From the NCBI RefSeq assembly GCF_901933205.1, contig NC_044571.1, positions 13,705,235 to 13,769,234 on the forward strand: DNA of 64,000 nucleotides, given 5' to 3'. Source of the stretch: Camarhynchus parvulus (lineage: Eukaryota > Chordata > Aves > Passeriformes > Thraupidae). The notes beneath the pieces are model-generated. The model did not search any database and was not told the DNA's origin. It saw nothing but the letters and a program-made list of their open reading frames with translations. This document shows, in pieces, positions 15,101 through 30,100 of the stretch (positions are counted from its first letter, which is position 1; the number at the start of each line of letters is the position of its first letter). The position numbers and the translations under genes were made by a program.

Positions 15101-18100
15101 ACTGACACATCAGAATGCTTTCAAACTGAAAAAAACCCAAACTATTAATGTATTAACATACTTTATTTACAATAGAGCACTAAGCTCAATGTATACTAAA
15201 AGGACATTTTACTCTTAAGTATCTGATATGCAAGTATAGTCTCACACCCATGTTGTTTTCTCAATACAGTCTTGAAGGAAGTATTTCATGCCATTTCTTA
15301 AACTACCAGTCTGCATAAATACAAAATATACTGTTCAAAAGCACTTAGATACTTACATTCTACTCCAGATTACAATTTTAGCTTTTGCCATATACATTCT
15401 AACTTACAAATAAGGTAACTGTTTTCCTAGAGTACAAAACCACTTGGTATTTGAGACAGATTATCTGAAAAGGAACTGTTAGGAAAAATAAGTTACTCAC
15501 TCATCCAGAACATGAGGATCCTCAGGACTTTTATTTTCGTATTCTAAAAGCTCAAGGAAACTCTGCATGTACCTGAAATAAGCAAAAATTATAAAAAGAG
15601 AATTAAAATACTTAAACATAAAATACTTTTAATTTCTTTAGTTTTAAGACTACAGGGTCATGTAAAAGTAATAGATGCAGAGTACACAGTTCTCTTCAAA
15701 GACTAAAAGTAAGAGGGATGCTGCAACAAAGGGAAAGAAAGCAACTACAATATGTTATATTATGTTAAAAAGTATTACTTATGACCTTACAGTCTGCAAT
15801 TCAGGAAAATTGCTATATAAATGCAATTGAAGTCAACAGAAGCAAAACCTCTCTACAGGTACATCTGTAATTTCAGGTAGTTTGTCCCTGTATCTTGATT
15901 TTTCCGCTCATCTACTCTGTACTGATGTTAGTTTTTTCCCATATTCCTCAGACAGCAATCCAAGTTTTCTTTCAAAAGCTCAGGGGAACACTCCCCAAAA
16001 GGCACAATAACAGGACTGCACCAAGCTGGTCCTACCAGAGCTCTCCAGGAGAGCACACCCATTCACACACTCCCACAGCTCCTCTGTGTGACACAACCCT
16101 CGGTTTCATAAAAACCCCTCTTACACAACACAGCTCTCTCCTGCTCAGACTTTTGGTTCACAGGAGATTAACTGAGGCTTAGAGCCCCAGAGGACCCAAA
16201 CCAGAAGCCCTCAACATGAATGCTGCCAGCCTGCTCTGTAGGACCTTGGCACCACCAGTACAAGTTCTGCCCCCACACACAGTGCTGTGCCTCAGGACCA
16301 GCCATCACCCCTGGAGCAACATTCAGCAGCTCAGATGGAGCTTTATGGACCACAGAACCCAGGACCTGCTTCCTGAGGTAAATAATCACACAAGGAATCA
16401 ATCACACACATAAAAGGGAGGGTTTCAATGCTACCCTCTTTTCACTCGTGGTTAAGTGTCACAGACATATTTTATAAAAAATCCTTTCCTTAGGATTTTT
16501 TCTCCTGAGAAGCTGAGAGGCCACTGGAACAAAATGTAAACAATAATTATCTGCTGCTGTGGAATGCAACAAGTGAATCTGTGATTGGTCTCATGTGGTT
16601 GTTTCTAATTAATGGCCAATCAAAGTCCAGCTGTCCGGACTGTCTTAATCAGTCACAAGCCTTTGTTATTCATTCCTTTTGTATTCTTAGCTAGCCTTCT
16701 GATGAAATCCTTTCTTCTATTCTTTTAGTATAGTTTTAATATAATATATATCATAAAATAATAAATCAAGCCTTCTGAAACATGGAGTCAACATTCTCAT
16801 CTCTTCCCTCATCCTAAGACCCCTGTGAACACCACCACAGTTAAGCACTGCCACTCCAACTACAGTATCAACACTAATCAGATGGCAATCACAGGTGTGT
16901 GTCAACAACTCCAACTCCCAGCAGAGGTGAAATAGACAGAAGAAAAACCAAACAAACCTTTCTTGCACATGAAAACAACTAATTGAAAGGTCTAAACATC
17001 TAAAGCTAACACAAGAGAGAAAAGATAACCACAGAGCTTACCCAAGGGAAAAGCAAAACACACAACCAAGCCTCTCCCTTTTCAGTAGCAGCTACCCAGT
17101 AGATTAGGTCAGCTCAACAAAATGACCTATGCATAAGCTCTTTTGGTAGCAGTTCTATGTTAAGACCAGCTTAATAAGGGTATGAAACTCCATCCTGCAT
17201 CTTCAAGCTACAGTAAAGCTTGGGCCAGCACTGTTGTCTATGTGACTCCCTCCAGAACCACATGCCACTTGGTCCACCTCCATTTCAAGCTTCAACCACA
17301 GGTCACTGTGACACTCCTCAGGGACACTGACATTTTCACCATGTTCAGTACAGGAAGAGCAGCTCATGTCCCTCAGTGCATTTGTGTCCTCCTGCAAACA
17401 TCAGGAACCATTACAGAAATCCCCCAAATATTTGTCACTTATGAGAAGGGCACATAGCTCACACCTTTAGTAGTGCTTATTTTAAAAGATGTTATTTTAT
17501 GCTGCTAAGAGATGGCACCAGTTCACAACCATCACACTCTGAACTTGGCTGATTCACATGCAACAACAATTAAATCATGATCATGCTCACTCAGAGAGGT
17601 ACATGTTCTTCAACCCCCACCTGTCATTGTATAATACTATCAAAGTCCTGGTTCTGAAACTTTACCACATTTGAGAAGCAACACAAAGGTTGTTTTTAAC
17701 ACAGACCTCCTACCATAAATGTCAAACCACAGCAATCCTGTGCAGACACAAGGATAAAACAGCAATGAAGGCTGCTGGTACTGAAGGCACCTGATACCTG
17801 GTTTTTGTACTGCGTGGATTTGACTGGTTGCCTGCCATTACTGGAGAAATTAGGGAAACAGGCAATGCTTTTCCTTTAGAGATCTCTCCTTCTGATTCTA
17901 AAGCAAAGGAAATACCCCTTTAGAAGTCAAGTTCATTAGCAAAAGTATGGTACCCAGCAAGTTAGCTCAGAGAAAAGGTGAACTTCAAACCAAAGTCACT
18001 CAAATTTCTTCCAAGCCCATGATTAAATCAAGCTAGAAAAAAGTCACTTATTGTCAAACAATCCTAACCCACTGCTCAGTGCCTACACTGTACATCACCC

Positions 18101-21100
18101 AGTCTGGGGTGCTGTAATACCCTGTGTCTGAAGTCTCTGAATAGAAACTCAGAGGTGCAAATGCTGAACACCTTTTTCTTTTATGCAGGTGTGATTTCCA
18201 GTTTGTACACCAAATTCAACCCCCCACCCCACTCCCTCTCTCCCAAATTAAGAAAAAATATGTTTAAAGGAAATTCAAAACTCTGGTCTTAATAACCACC
18301 ACCACCATTACACTCTGAGGAAGGTGAGCAGCCAGCAATACAGTCCATTCCTGTAAAAGTGTGTGTGAAAAAGTTATTTTCTTTTCATACAATCCATCTA
18401 CTTCCTTGCATTTTGTTTTAATTTGAATTGTAGGTGCAGAGAGGGATAAATGAAGATGGTAACTACAGGATTTGTAAAGCAATGAAAAGCAAGACCTTGT
18501 GATGTTTAAACATAATTCACATACAATTACCAGCCAGAAAGAACAAAAAAGTACCAGAATAGTGCATTAATTACTGTATCATTAATAAATCAATACAACT
18601 ATACAGAATACAAATCTAAAAAAAATTCCAGCATATATGAGAAAAAGAGAATGTCAGTTATATTTTGCTATATTTGGTGAGTCATCAAAAGCAGAAATCA
18701 AAGTCCATGCCCTTCAAACATATTGTCTTTCTGTTGTTTAATTTTTTATCACAATACACTACAATTCATTGGGCAAGCTCTTTGGTTTCAAGCACCCTTT
18801 TGCCTTGTTCTTCTGTTAATTACTGCCACGTAGATCTAATTCTTGTTAGTCTGCCAAATGCAATAATTTTAGAATGGCACATTTCATACATGAAAGCACT
18901 GCAAAAGCCCATAATGTCAGCTCTGGATTTTATTTTTTTAAAAAAATCATGCAAGATACTTCTGATTTTTCCTTGATGTGTATTTCACTAAGATTTTCCT
19001 TTACAATCATTTTAATACCAAAGCGCTAAAATGATAAATCTCCATGGTAACACAATCTTGCTAGCATAGTCTCAATGTAGAAAATAAAAAAAACAATTAT
19101 TAATCCCCAAACTGTACATATTTCTCTAATGGGTCTTTCCCAAGAGAGAAATGGAAATTTATAGCATTTTCTAAGGAAAAGCACTGGAAAAAATAGAGAA
19201 ATTTGTCCAGGGCTAAAAAAAATGTGAATTTTACATATAACTGAGTAATATACTGTGCAAACCTCACATTTACTTTTGATATTTTATAAGCTCTAACCTT
19301 ATTCATTGTAAGGTTTTATTGTAACTATTTTCCTAAATCACATTAGTGACCATATCTTTTATTAAACAATTCTGCTATATATTCAATATCCTACCTGCAC
19401 TTTAGCTATAGTGCTCTCTCAAAGCTGGCCAAAAACAAGCCCACTTCTTTGGGTCAAGCAAGCTGCCCATTGATTTTAGAAGCTGAAAACAAGGCGCTGA
19501 TTGTTGATCTGTCTGCTGTTTGGAATCACTGCAGCTCACAGCCAGAACATATTAACTGTGCTTCAGTCTTGAGTCACTTGATTTCTTTCCTACTCCTTGC
19601 AAACGATACACACAAATTAAGCTACGAGCTCAAACTGGGACAGAGCTGATGTTTGACCTTTACTGAAATGCAAAACTATTATTTTTGGTTTGTTCAGAGT
19701 TCACTCTCTGGGTAATGGGAGCTTTATTCAGGAAAGTGTAGCTGAGCAGTACAAAGGAAGGAGAGGGGTCTTGCCTCTCCTCAGTGCTGCACACATCAGG
19801 CTGAGGAGCCCAGAAAGGAAGGAGAAAAAAACCAACAGAGCACCTTTCCCAAGAGCAATCAAGCAATCAGTTGTAAAATCAGATAGGCAGAGAAGCACAG
19901 GAAGCAAAGTGCCTCCAGCATGGCCATGGAGATGGATGGGAGAAGGAGAGAACAGGCCTTGCCTGCAGCAGGGAGCAGCAAAACCAGGCTGCCTCCCAAG
20001 GGAATCTCAAGGGTGAGAAAACTGAGCAACCCAGAATGTTTGATGGCTGGAAGCAGAGGGGATTGATGGGAAAGGATCCAGGCTGCACTGTAAGCAGGGC
20101 TGATTTCTTATTCCTCTATTTACAGAGCACTTTAAATTATAAGTCTAATAAAACCCATCTTAAAGATTAGGACCATTGTGTATTAATTTTTGGCATGCTG
20201 GCATTAATGAATAGATTGGGAACTCAAATGTTAAAGCTCCAGCTAATTTGGAGTCTCACCAAAAGCAAATAAAAGCAGATTTTCTAGCGTAAAATCATAG
20301 CAAAAATGAAACAAACGTGCTTGTGACTAGATAAATTATTGAATATTAGAAAATAAATATATTAAAGTGAGTAAGGAATTAAATGTTTTTCTATCTTATG
20401 GCAAATGTACAATAGATTTTTGCTTCCCTGTTAATGAACTGCCAAGCTTTCTGAACCTATGGCATAGCAAAAACAAAGGATCGTGAAATCTGATCCTCAA
20501 AAAAAGATTTTCTTGAAGTAGTTTTGAACTGCATTAAGAAGAGGGGTTTTTTTCATTTTACAAGCTCACAAAACAGCTGAACAACTAAATTTATATTTAT
20601 TCATTCTACTACATAAAATTCAGGAATCTCACTCTGATAGTATCTCTAAACTTTAGGTTAAGGAAAACACTCAAGGTAATTCACACTGAAGTTAATAAAA
20701 CCTTTGGTTTGGTCTTTTTAAAAGATAAATTTAAAAGTAAATTTTTCCCAAGGGTTATCATCAGGACTTACAAACTACAGGTAAATGTTTAATTAAGCAA
20801 TTTAAAATCTCTGAACAGAAAAATAAGAACTAAGCTCTTTAAAATCCATGCCTATAATCAGGGGCAAAAATGCTACAATTACTTTTATTACAATTATTTA
20901 TTATTATGCTATTATTACTTTTATTATTTATTATTTTATCATCTTATTTTTGACATAAGATGATAAAAATGTTCTCACAATCTCAATGAAGATACTGCTT
21001 TCCACAAAAACTCTTAGTTAGCTATAGATCACAATGAGAAGAAAATTACAGAAAACAGTTTCATTTCAAACTTCCATCTCTGGGCTTGATGTCCATTGCA

Positions 21101-24100
21101 ACTTCTTCAGCACATTACAGTCTGGTCTTTTAGCCTGTCCAACAGGTAACTATTGGTCTACAGCTGTGATAGTGCAAATCACACTGTCATATAACACATG
21201 GTGCTACTTTTTTTTACTTGGAGTTTTTTTCCTTTTTTTAATCAGTAGTTATCTATCGTGGCCATAGAATTCATTATGAGTCCTCAAATCTCTTCAGCAA
21301 AAATTCTGAAGGGGCCTCCATTCTGAACATTCAGTTCCTTTGCCACAGGGATCCAAATGTTGCTTAGCTCTGGAGAGGCAGGGCAAAAGGACAAGCCACA
21401 GCACAGACATTTGGATTAGAAATATTATGCTGCAGTTACTACAGAAAAATTATTTCCTTTTCTTCATTCACCTATTTGTCCATATTTCATTAAAAAGAGG
21501 TTCACAAGTCAACCAGATTAGAAAAGCCTAGAAGGCCTGCATATTATCTACTCTTTTCTACAAGCATAACAACTTCCTGTGACATCAGACAGACAGACAA
21601 GCCTTCAAACCTTGCAAGCTGCACCTAACCACAAAGTGATTGTGTGGCCCCACAGCATTTACACTCACTTGAAGCACTTCATCACTGTACTTGAAGTGGT
21701 CATCAAGACATCCACTGTTATCTTGCAAAGACAAACACAATTCCATACATCCTAATTTATATTTTCTAAGTCTGAAGCTTGATAAACAGGAGACCCAAGC
21801 CAGCAGTCACCATACAATCAGCACAGAAGCTCTTGGCTCAAAGGCTGTGACTGAATTTAACACAAGCCTACAACATTAGCTGCTTTTACTGTTAAATAAG
21901 CTGCTACTCACAAAGAGACTTCTGTTGTATACTGCAAAAATATTTTTACAAAAAGTATTTGGAAAATATTAACAGGTAAATGGACAATAAATACCCCATG
22001 AACAACGATTTTTTTGTGCTTATACATCCAAGGCAGCAGTCTCTAAATCTCAGCAAACATGCAATTAGGCTAGAAATTAATTACTGTGGAAAAGATGGCA
22101 GGACTTTGAATCACTTTAGATCCACACTAGTTATTACAATGGAGAAGGTTGTTTACTGAATGACACCAGATTTTGACCCATTCCACACCAGATTTTTGAC
22201 CCATTCCATACCTTCCCTGAATATCAGATTGTTTTTCAAGATTTAGCAGTGAGAAAAACAGATGAGGTTTTAACTTTCTCTCAGTGTTTTTGACAAAGGA
22301 AGAATAAGGAGAAAGAGCAGCTGTTTCAAGAAGCCATGAGTGCAATACAGTAAGGAATGTTTAAAAAGCTTGTTCTTGGAAGTTATGGACTAATTTTAAT
22401 TACCTGGGAGACAACAGTATGTTTTTACTAACTAACAAGACTAACTTACAAATTCTTAGCTAGGATCCAGATTAGGGTATATACTCAACATTAGAAGAAA
22501 ATGAAACTTCATTTGACAAGACACACTATAAACAATTCAAGGCAGAAAACTGACCGATTCACAAGAATTCAATGATTCTCTGTTGCAAGCAGAACAATAC
22601 AAACAGTGTTAGTTTTACAATAACTTTCCAATGCACTTTTTTTTAAACTTACCAGCTCTGTACCAGCCCAACTGAAGGCCTGTTCAGTAAATTATCAGGC
22701 AGCAAATTGACTTCCCTCATGGTGTTCGCCAGTCGCACAGGAAGCTCCTTCCGCAGGAACATGTACGAGGTCTTCTCGCAGGCATTGTCACGACCTGGCA
22801 GAAGGAAGGAAAAACATTGCAGCAGATCAAGTGTTAGACTTCCTAATGTTAGAAGCTTTAAAAAAACACTTGTGAAAATAAGAAGTTTTAAAGCAATTTC
22901 AGTACTCACTTTTACTTTCTTCTCACTCATGAGACACATTTTAAACTTTTACCTTCCTAGAGTTTAACCCTTTTTGTCTGACATTTTTCCACATTTCACA
23001 TCATCTCATTTTCTCTCCCTTCGCAAAAAGTATCATCATAGAAATAAAATGCCTCAAATATCAAATACTTGATATTACCTGGAAATAAGACCCCAAAATA
23101 CTAGCTTTTATCAATACAACTTTTACATTAAAGTTAGCTTTTAAAAAGTAAATGCTGCACATCTAAGAGAGGGTAAGGAGTGCAAACAAAAGGACAAAAC
23201 AATGACAACAGTTTGCTGACATTTCATGCCACAAGTTCTTCAACCTTTAGTACTTTAACATTTGAGCAGCACCTGCTGAGACCAGCACAGGCCACCATCC
23301 CTCGGACTGGCCTGTAAGATTATCACTAAAGACCTGGAAGGAAAGTCCAGTGCTTATCACCACACCCTCATTTGGAAAGGTCTCAGTTAAGATTATCTTT
23401 AACTTTCACTTTTAAAACACATTTTTATCAAGGCTAGTATTTTGAAAATAAAAAACACAAAAAAATCCCAACCATACAGTCAGAAAGCAAATAAATGGAT
23501 CCAGCAAAATAACAATATCTTCCTGCAGACCTAGTGGTAACAGCATTCATTCTCTGAAGCCATCCTATACAAATTCAAAGACTGACATGACTAAGAGCAA
23601 TCTTAAGCTAAAGTAGTTACTAAGGATACTGCAAATATTTAAAAGCACAAGATATTAAGACATTCGCCCAAGATGGAAAATCAGACTTTACTTAACACAG
23701 ATTTTTGTGTTTTGCATCCTTTAACAAGTGGAGAAAGTCCTATCAATTAATCTCTAAAGATTACGGGTCAATTATTTTTTTTTAAAGTCCATGTTTTACT
23801 TGTAATGAACAGCCAGGATTCTGCTTTCATCTAGAAAGAGACCAAAGGTCTTTTGTGGTGATAATCAGTTCAACCATCTGCAAAATTTCTGAGTGAAGGC
23901 ATAATGTGAGAGCTATAAATTATGTTCAAGCAAACCAGAAAGTGTTAAAAGCACTGCTAGGCACATAATCACTGAGATTTACAATTTGCAAGATTCAAGT
24001 ACAATGCAACCAGCACAATCAGAGAGATACTTTTTAAGACAGTCCCATTATAATCACAGAGTTTTCACCTTCTTTGCATAGGTAACATGCATTGATGGAT

Positions 24101-27100
24101 TAGTTCCCAAACCCTAACATTAGCTTGGGGAACATGCAGGAAGGATTAGGATTTCCCTTTTTTTTCTTGCTCATTTAGGTATCATCAATCATTAAATTCT
24201 GATAGTGCTACCAATTCCCTTCTAGTTCTTCCAGTAAACATTTGGACCTATTTTACTTGCTCCCTTTTTCACACCTCAATTACAAATACACACATCCTGT
24301 CAAAATTAGACAAAGGAAACAAGACATTACATTGTTTTCTGCAAAGCACAGTAACGACTTCAGAGTTCAATCTTTCAAGGAAGTTAGATACCAATTCACC
24401 TACAACAGAGGACAGACACTTGTTTGTTCACTGGTCACTGTATACAGCAGGTCTTTAAAGACTGAGGCTGGACAGCAGGAAAGACTCAGACTCAGCTCAG
24501 CCTAAACATTCTGAGCGGGAAAACCCCTCAGAACAAACACAACAACTGCTTCTTCCCAAGAGTGACTGAGAGCAAGTGCAGTGATTCTCTAGGTGATAAA
24601 AAGCAAAACGAATGAATGACAGCCCATGCAGTAAATTAGAAAATTATGAGCAAGAACCCACAGCTCATAGGTTTGTGCAATGCAAACAAAAGCTGCTACA
24701 GACAAGCACGACTGCTGAAGAGACCCACATCCTCTCCTCCCACATGCAAGGGCACATCTTTATTCAACCTACGTCACCCCAGCAGCTCTAAGCCATCTCT
24801 TTTTAAGGAGCTGCCTTGCCCTGTTGTACAGTTACATTTTAGGTACTTGCATTTAGAGCCCTTCGGGGTCCCTTTGCATGTTCAGTGCAGGAAGAGGAAA
24901 GGCAGCTCTGGTTTTTAAGACTTCCCTGCTTACAAGCTTACTTCAGCCTAAGTTCAGCTCATCTATTTGGTTTGGGGCACATGTCCTTGTATCAGCTCCT
25001 TAGTGAACTCAGTTTACCTGAGAGCCTCCACAGAGCTGCTTCAGCACTGAGCACCAGGTCAGTTACCTGCCTGCCAGAGAGCAACTGCATGGCCAGAGAG
25101 AATGGCTACCCACTGGGAGCAGCAGGAATTAGAGATCCTGCAGCTTTCAAAGCAAAAGCAAACTGTGTCCTAACACTGCTCCTGGGCTGCTGTTCCTACA
25201 ATCACTTCCATCAAATTAGGGACATCACACTAAGTAAGAAAATCCCTTAGTCTGTATGTTAGGTATTTTCTTAATGTAATTTATTATAAATTATATTGTA
25301 ATTGCGCATATGATAAAGTCAGTCTAAGTTCTAAAGACATTTCCAGAAACAGCATTCTAATAAGCTGCAATGAAACTTCTGCATGTTCAGCCATAGTCAG
25401 TTTAATTTTTTTTAAAGGCTGGCTTTAATTTTGATCTAGCCATTCCATCTATTTTTCAGCATATACAGAAATCTTTCTTGATTTTGTTCTGACTCTAGCT
25501 GGGTCAATACACATTGCCAGCAGCAGGCTTTTGTCTGAAACAGCACTGGCTAAAGCCAGTCTAAATCTATCAGTTTCAATTCAAAGGAATTTGAAATCAC
25601 TCTCTCAGGGTTAAAGTGCAAGTTACGTTTGTGAATAATCCTTCCTTGATTTACACCTCAATAAGTTATTTAAGAACATAAATATATCAAACAATGACCT
25701 GCTTACCTTTTCGTGAATTCAAATGGAAAAAGAAAAGTCATCCTATGCCCTACTGGAAACTACACTGCACTAGGCACCAAGGGCTGTATTTAGCTTTATT
25801 TCAAAAAATCTAAACTCTTTACAAGTATGCTTTTAAGAAACTGAAAATGGAAATACTAGCAGAGGCAAAGTGAAACACTTCCTATCCACAAGGCCAAGAA
25901 GAACGTCGAGCAAGGCATCTCATGATACATGGGGTTCAGAATTTTGCACACACCACCACCACCATTTGTTTCTCACTGTCTTTAAAACAGTTGATTGCAG
26001 TTGAACAATAATTCAGTTTTGTGGCTTCAAGTGGAATAATTGTGCAGACCAAAGTCAGGCATTGAAACAAGTTTCTTTCAACAAGAATCACATTAAGACA
26101 ACAAAAAGAACAAACCAGGCAGGATGCAACTTTGTTACAGGTCTGCTTTACTGCAGGGAACAAAGCAATCCCATACTATTCTTCCTAGTAGAAAATAACC
26201 CTATAAAGTAATTATGCTTTCTAAGGGATTAGGTGTTAATTCAGGGTCAAGAGGCTAGATTATCTTCAGATTTTTACTCTTAATGAAGTTACACTTTCAA
26301 GCTGATTAAAAAACTCTTAAGATCGTACCTACAGTGCCTGCAGCTTAACCCAGAATTTGATCCAATGGGATAAAGGAGAAGCATCCACTCTACTAGTAAA
26401 TTACATGAATTTTTGAGTGTCTTCTAAAAGCACAGATGGATGCAACAGAAATCAAGATAATAACAATAAAACAGTCTGTGACACAAGAATGAGTGAATCT
26501 GATGGATTTACCTAAGAAGAAATAAATACAGAACACAGCAATGCTCTCCAAGGTCTCTCAGTTCACTACAGAGAAGGCAGCAGCAACCTTGTCCATCAAG
26601 AACCAAACATGCATTAGACTCAAACTGCAGAAGATCCAACTTTTAATTAGCAGAAACTTCCTGATGGTAAGCACTGTAAAGGAAAGCAACCTGATCTAAT
26701 TTAGGCAAGTCTTTTACTAGTGAAGGTAGACATTTACCCCACATTACACTAAGCTAGTTGATTCAGTGTCTGAAATGTGATTAGACTGAACATGGCCTAA
26801 CATTCTTTGCAGCCCTAATTCTCTCATGACCCAAGAGAAAGAAAGTGATCACCTCACATTTTGTTAACCACTTGAAAAGAGAAAGCAGTGCAAATTTGCA
26901 CAGGGAAACAAGGAAAAAGTGAATAACTCTGAAGCAAGTCAGAGTTTGAAAAAACACAGCATAGACTGCATAAATTCAGTTATACAGTAATAGCTACTTT
27001 GACAGAAAAATTACTATAAAAAGCAAGATATTTGTGAAGGAACTAATCCTCAAGTTATTACTATTGCATGCATAGCTAGCACAAAAACTGAAAGAAATGT

Positions 27101-30100
27101 CAAGTATCACCACAGGTTTAAAAAAGGAACTGTTTAATAAACATTCTACCACTTTCAATCTTCTGAACAATCTTACCTGTCTGGGCTCATCAGTTACCCT
27201 ATGTAAAAGTCACACAGAAAAGCATATTCATGGCCCCCTCTCTGCCACTTTCAAACCTTCAGCTCAAAACTAGCACCAAGGAGAAACTGTGATGCCAAGC
27301 TTGAGATTATTTTGTTTAAAAACAAGTCAGTGTAATGGACTGACAACAGACACAACCTTCAACATCATGAAAATAAGAAAATACATCAGTCAAACAAAGA
27401 TCTAAACAGCAATCTTCTGGACTTGACATCAAACTAAGGTCACTGAAGAATTTTCTAATTTTCTATTTTTTCAGTGCAGCAGCCTTACACATGATAGACA
27501 CATGCATGGTTTGTAAAAATACTTTGGGAGTGGTACCTGTACAAACACTGCTGCATTTGGAATGGTCACTGTTCAGGAGAGTGAATGTAGGTGGATTTGC
27601 TTAGGCAGTGAAATATGATACACCTGAAGAATGATGTGACTGCCACAGCAAAAGTTTAAGTTGAGGATATAAGTAAACTTACACATTAAAATTTTTAAAA
27701 AGCTCACCTAGAAGATAACATTTAATATTAAATCAATTTTTCCAGATATGAAAAAGTGTTACGTGTCTCCACCAAAAATGAATCATGCCACTTATTCAAT
27801 TAGACAGGTATGATAGGGAGAAAAATACTTAAGAAAAAAACCATAGCCATAAAATATGACTCAGAACCTTTGAGGCAGCACAGGTCACAAAAGCAGACTT
27901 GAATGCATTAGAAATTCTGAATGTAATGCCATCAGAAGGGAAAAGATTAAAAGTGGAATGTTTTAGTGTTACACATCAATGTTATCGCTGGTGGACCTTC
28001 CATTCAAAGGAAACTCAGGAAACAGAGTTCTACTCTCAGTTTTCGCTGTTACTCTCTTTTCTCCTCTTTGAATTCAACCCTTCTCTAACATTTACTCCTC
28101 TCATCTGTTTCTCACTTTTACTCCACAGTGCTGAGAAATGGAAAACAAATTAGACAACCCTTGCAAAGCTCCACTTAGACAAAACTTTTGTTCTGGTTCC
28201 TGCAACAAGAAGCATGAACAATGCAGAGGCTTTTCATACACATGCAGCAGGCCCTGATCCAATTCTGGCAAATTCTACCAACTGCCAGAGCAACACTATA
28301 CTGTCCAAGATCCACATTACAAAAGGATTAGTTCCATACAGAAGGCCCTACACAAATCTCCATTTCGCTGCAGAAGAGGGCAGAAATGCAGAACGAGACC
28401 ATGAACCCTGGTTCCAAGGCTCTCAGTTCAGCTGCCAGATTCCCACATTCATGAATACCCATTTGAGAGCAGACTCCAGCAAAACAGTCCTTCACAATGA
28501 TGGTCAAAGTCACCTAGTTCAAAAACCTAATACAACTGCCACATCCCCAGGCTGTCATTGGCACTGCCAAGGTCACATCATAAAAGCATCAGCAGTTTCT
28601 GAATATTAACTCATCTGTCAGAGGAGGCAGGAAAAGAAGACACAAGAAGAAAAAGAAGAAACAGTCATTGCACTGCAGGCAGAGGTCTGGTTCTCTCCAT
28701 TAATTATGTACTAACAGCAGAGACAGACACTGTACTACTTTAAAACTCAAAAGCAAAGTCGCACCTGTTGTATACCAGAGACAAGGAACTCCATCCAGAA
28801 TCTATAAAAACAAGATCAGAAACTACTACAGTTGCTTTTAGATAGGGGAAAATAAAGGAAGAAAGACAGGAAAGCAGGAGTGATCAGCCATATCTACTCT
28901 CTTCTCTTGAGCTTCCAGAATATTTCATAGCTCCTGTATAGGCAAACAAAACAAAGTGAAGCAGAAGGATGAATAAATCTTCAAAAGAATATTCAAAAAT
29001 ATCAGTGCATCAGAGGAGACTAAGCAAAAGCTAAAACTAATAACTTGCTGCTGAAGCTAGGAAAACAGAACTTAAGAAGAATAGTTGAATTTCAGTGATT
29101 ACACACCATTTCAGGAACATGGGCTATTTATCAAAAGATAAACAAGCTATGCTTGCACAGTCCCAATAAATGTGGCTACAAAGCAAAACCCAGCAAAACA
29201 AGTTTGAGTTTAAAATCATTCCTATGCCCCAATGGAAATGATTATATTTTCAGCATAGTCTCTAGATATTTATCTCACCAAGTATTAAAAATACAAAAAG
29301 TATACAGGGTTTGTTTGCTTGCTACCAAACAGGGCTTTGTAAAACCCAATGAAGATGATGAAAGCAAGTGGAAAAGGAACACAGAGAATATAACAGCAGA
29401 TGTTGACTCTTGCTGACCCTCACTCCCTACCACAGACTGCATCTAAGAGATCTGTATTTTGAAACTGGATCTACCATGCTGTGCCACAGAATAGCAACCA
29501 CAGCCTGCACAGCTGTTCCCACTCAGGTAGCCTGCAGACTGAGGATCTGAAATTTCAGGATGCAAACCACACTACCTCAGGTATTCAGAATCCTTTTAGA
29601 TACCTCAGGATTAAGCTTTAGCCCAAGTTCCATTACTGCTCTCTAAGGCTACTTCCACCAAGCCTTGCAATTGTTTCATGCAAGTGTCCTGTTTTAAGGG
29701 CATGCTTTCACTTAGTACCTTAAGAGACTGGTTCTACGTCAGTACAGAAGTCAGAGAAATTCCAAAGTTTCAAAAATGAAACTTGAAGAATTAGAAACAA
29801 AAAATATTTTTAATATCTAACTGAACCATAATAAACATATTACTTTAATGAAGTCCATTAAGTTCTGTCAAACAACTAGTGCCCGAAAACCAGCCTAAAG
29901 CCAGAGGAACTGAAGTCTGCAAGTAATCTTTCCCAAATACTTGTTTCTCTTCTTCAGCCCAACTCCCACGACTAGTGGGGCCTTTTCAGCCTTGGGGAAA
30001 GCACATCAACAGGGGTGCTTGAGTCTTCTCAATCTACAAGGTTTATGTTCACAGATGAGAAGTCAGTTATTACCACTGTAGAGCCATTGATCTGCACTCT

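Larger units (their letters stand above)
7988..15500 (-). other. PDK3 intron 3
   Basis: A 7.5-kb intron. It contains a short CR1 3' tail (9043-9108), a probable older CR1 piece (about 14275-14450) and a short (TG)n tract (14844-14858). The remainder is unassigned AT-rich sequence. Confidence 0.75.
15573..22652 (-). other. PDK3 intron 2
   Basis: A 7.1-kb intron. It contains a solo LTR (16457-16839), a TTA-rich low-complexity run with a perfect 14-bp hairpin (20881-20968) and a 22/23-bp tandem duplication (22163-22207). Other segments are unassigned. Confidence 0.8.
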
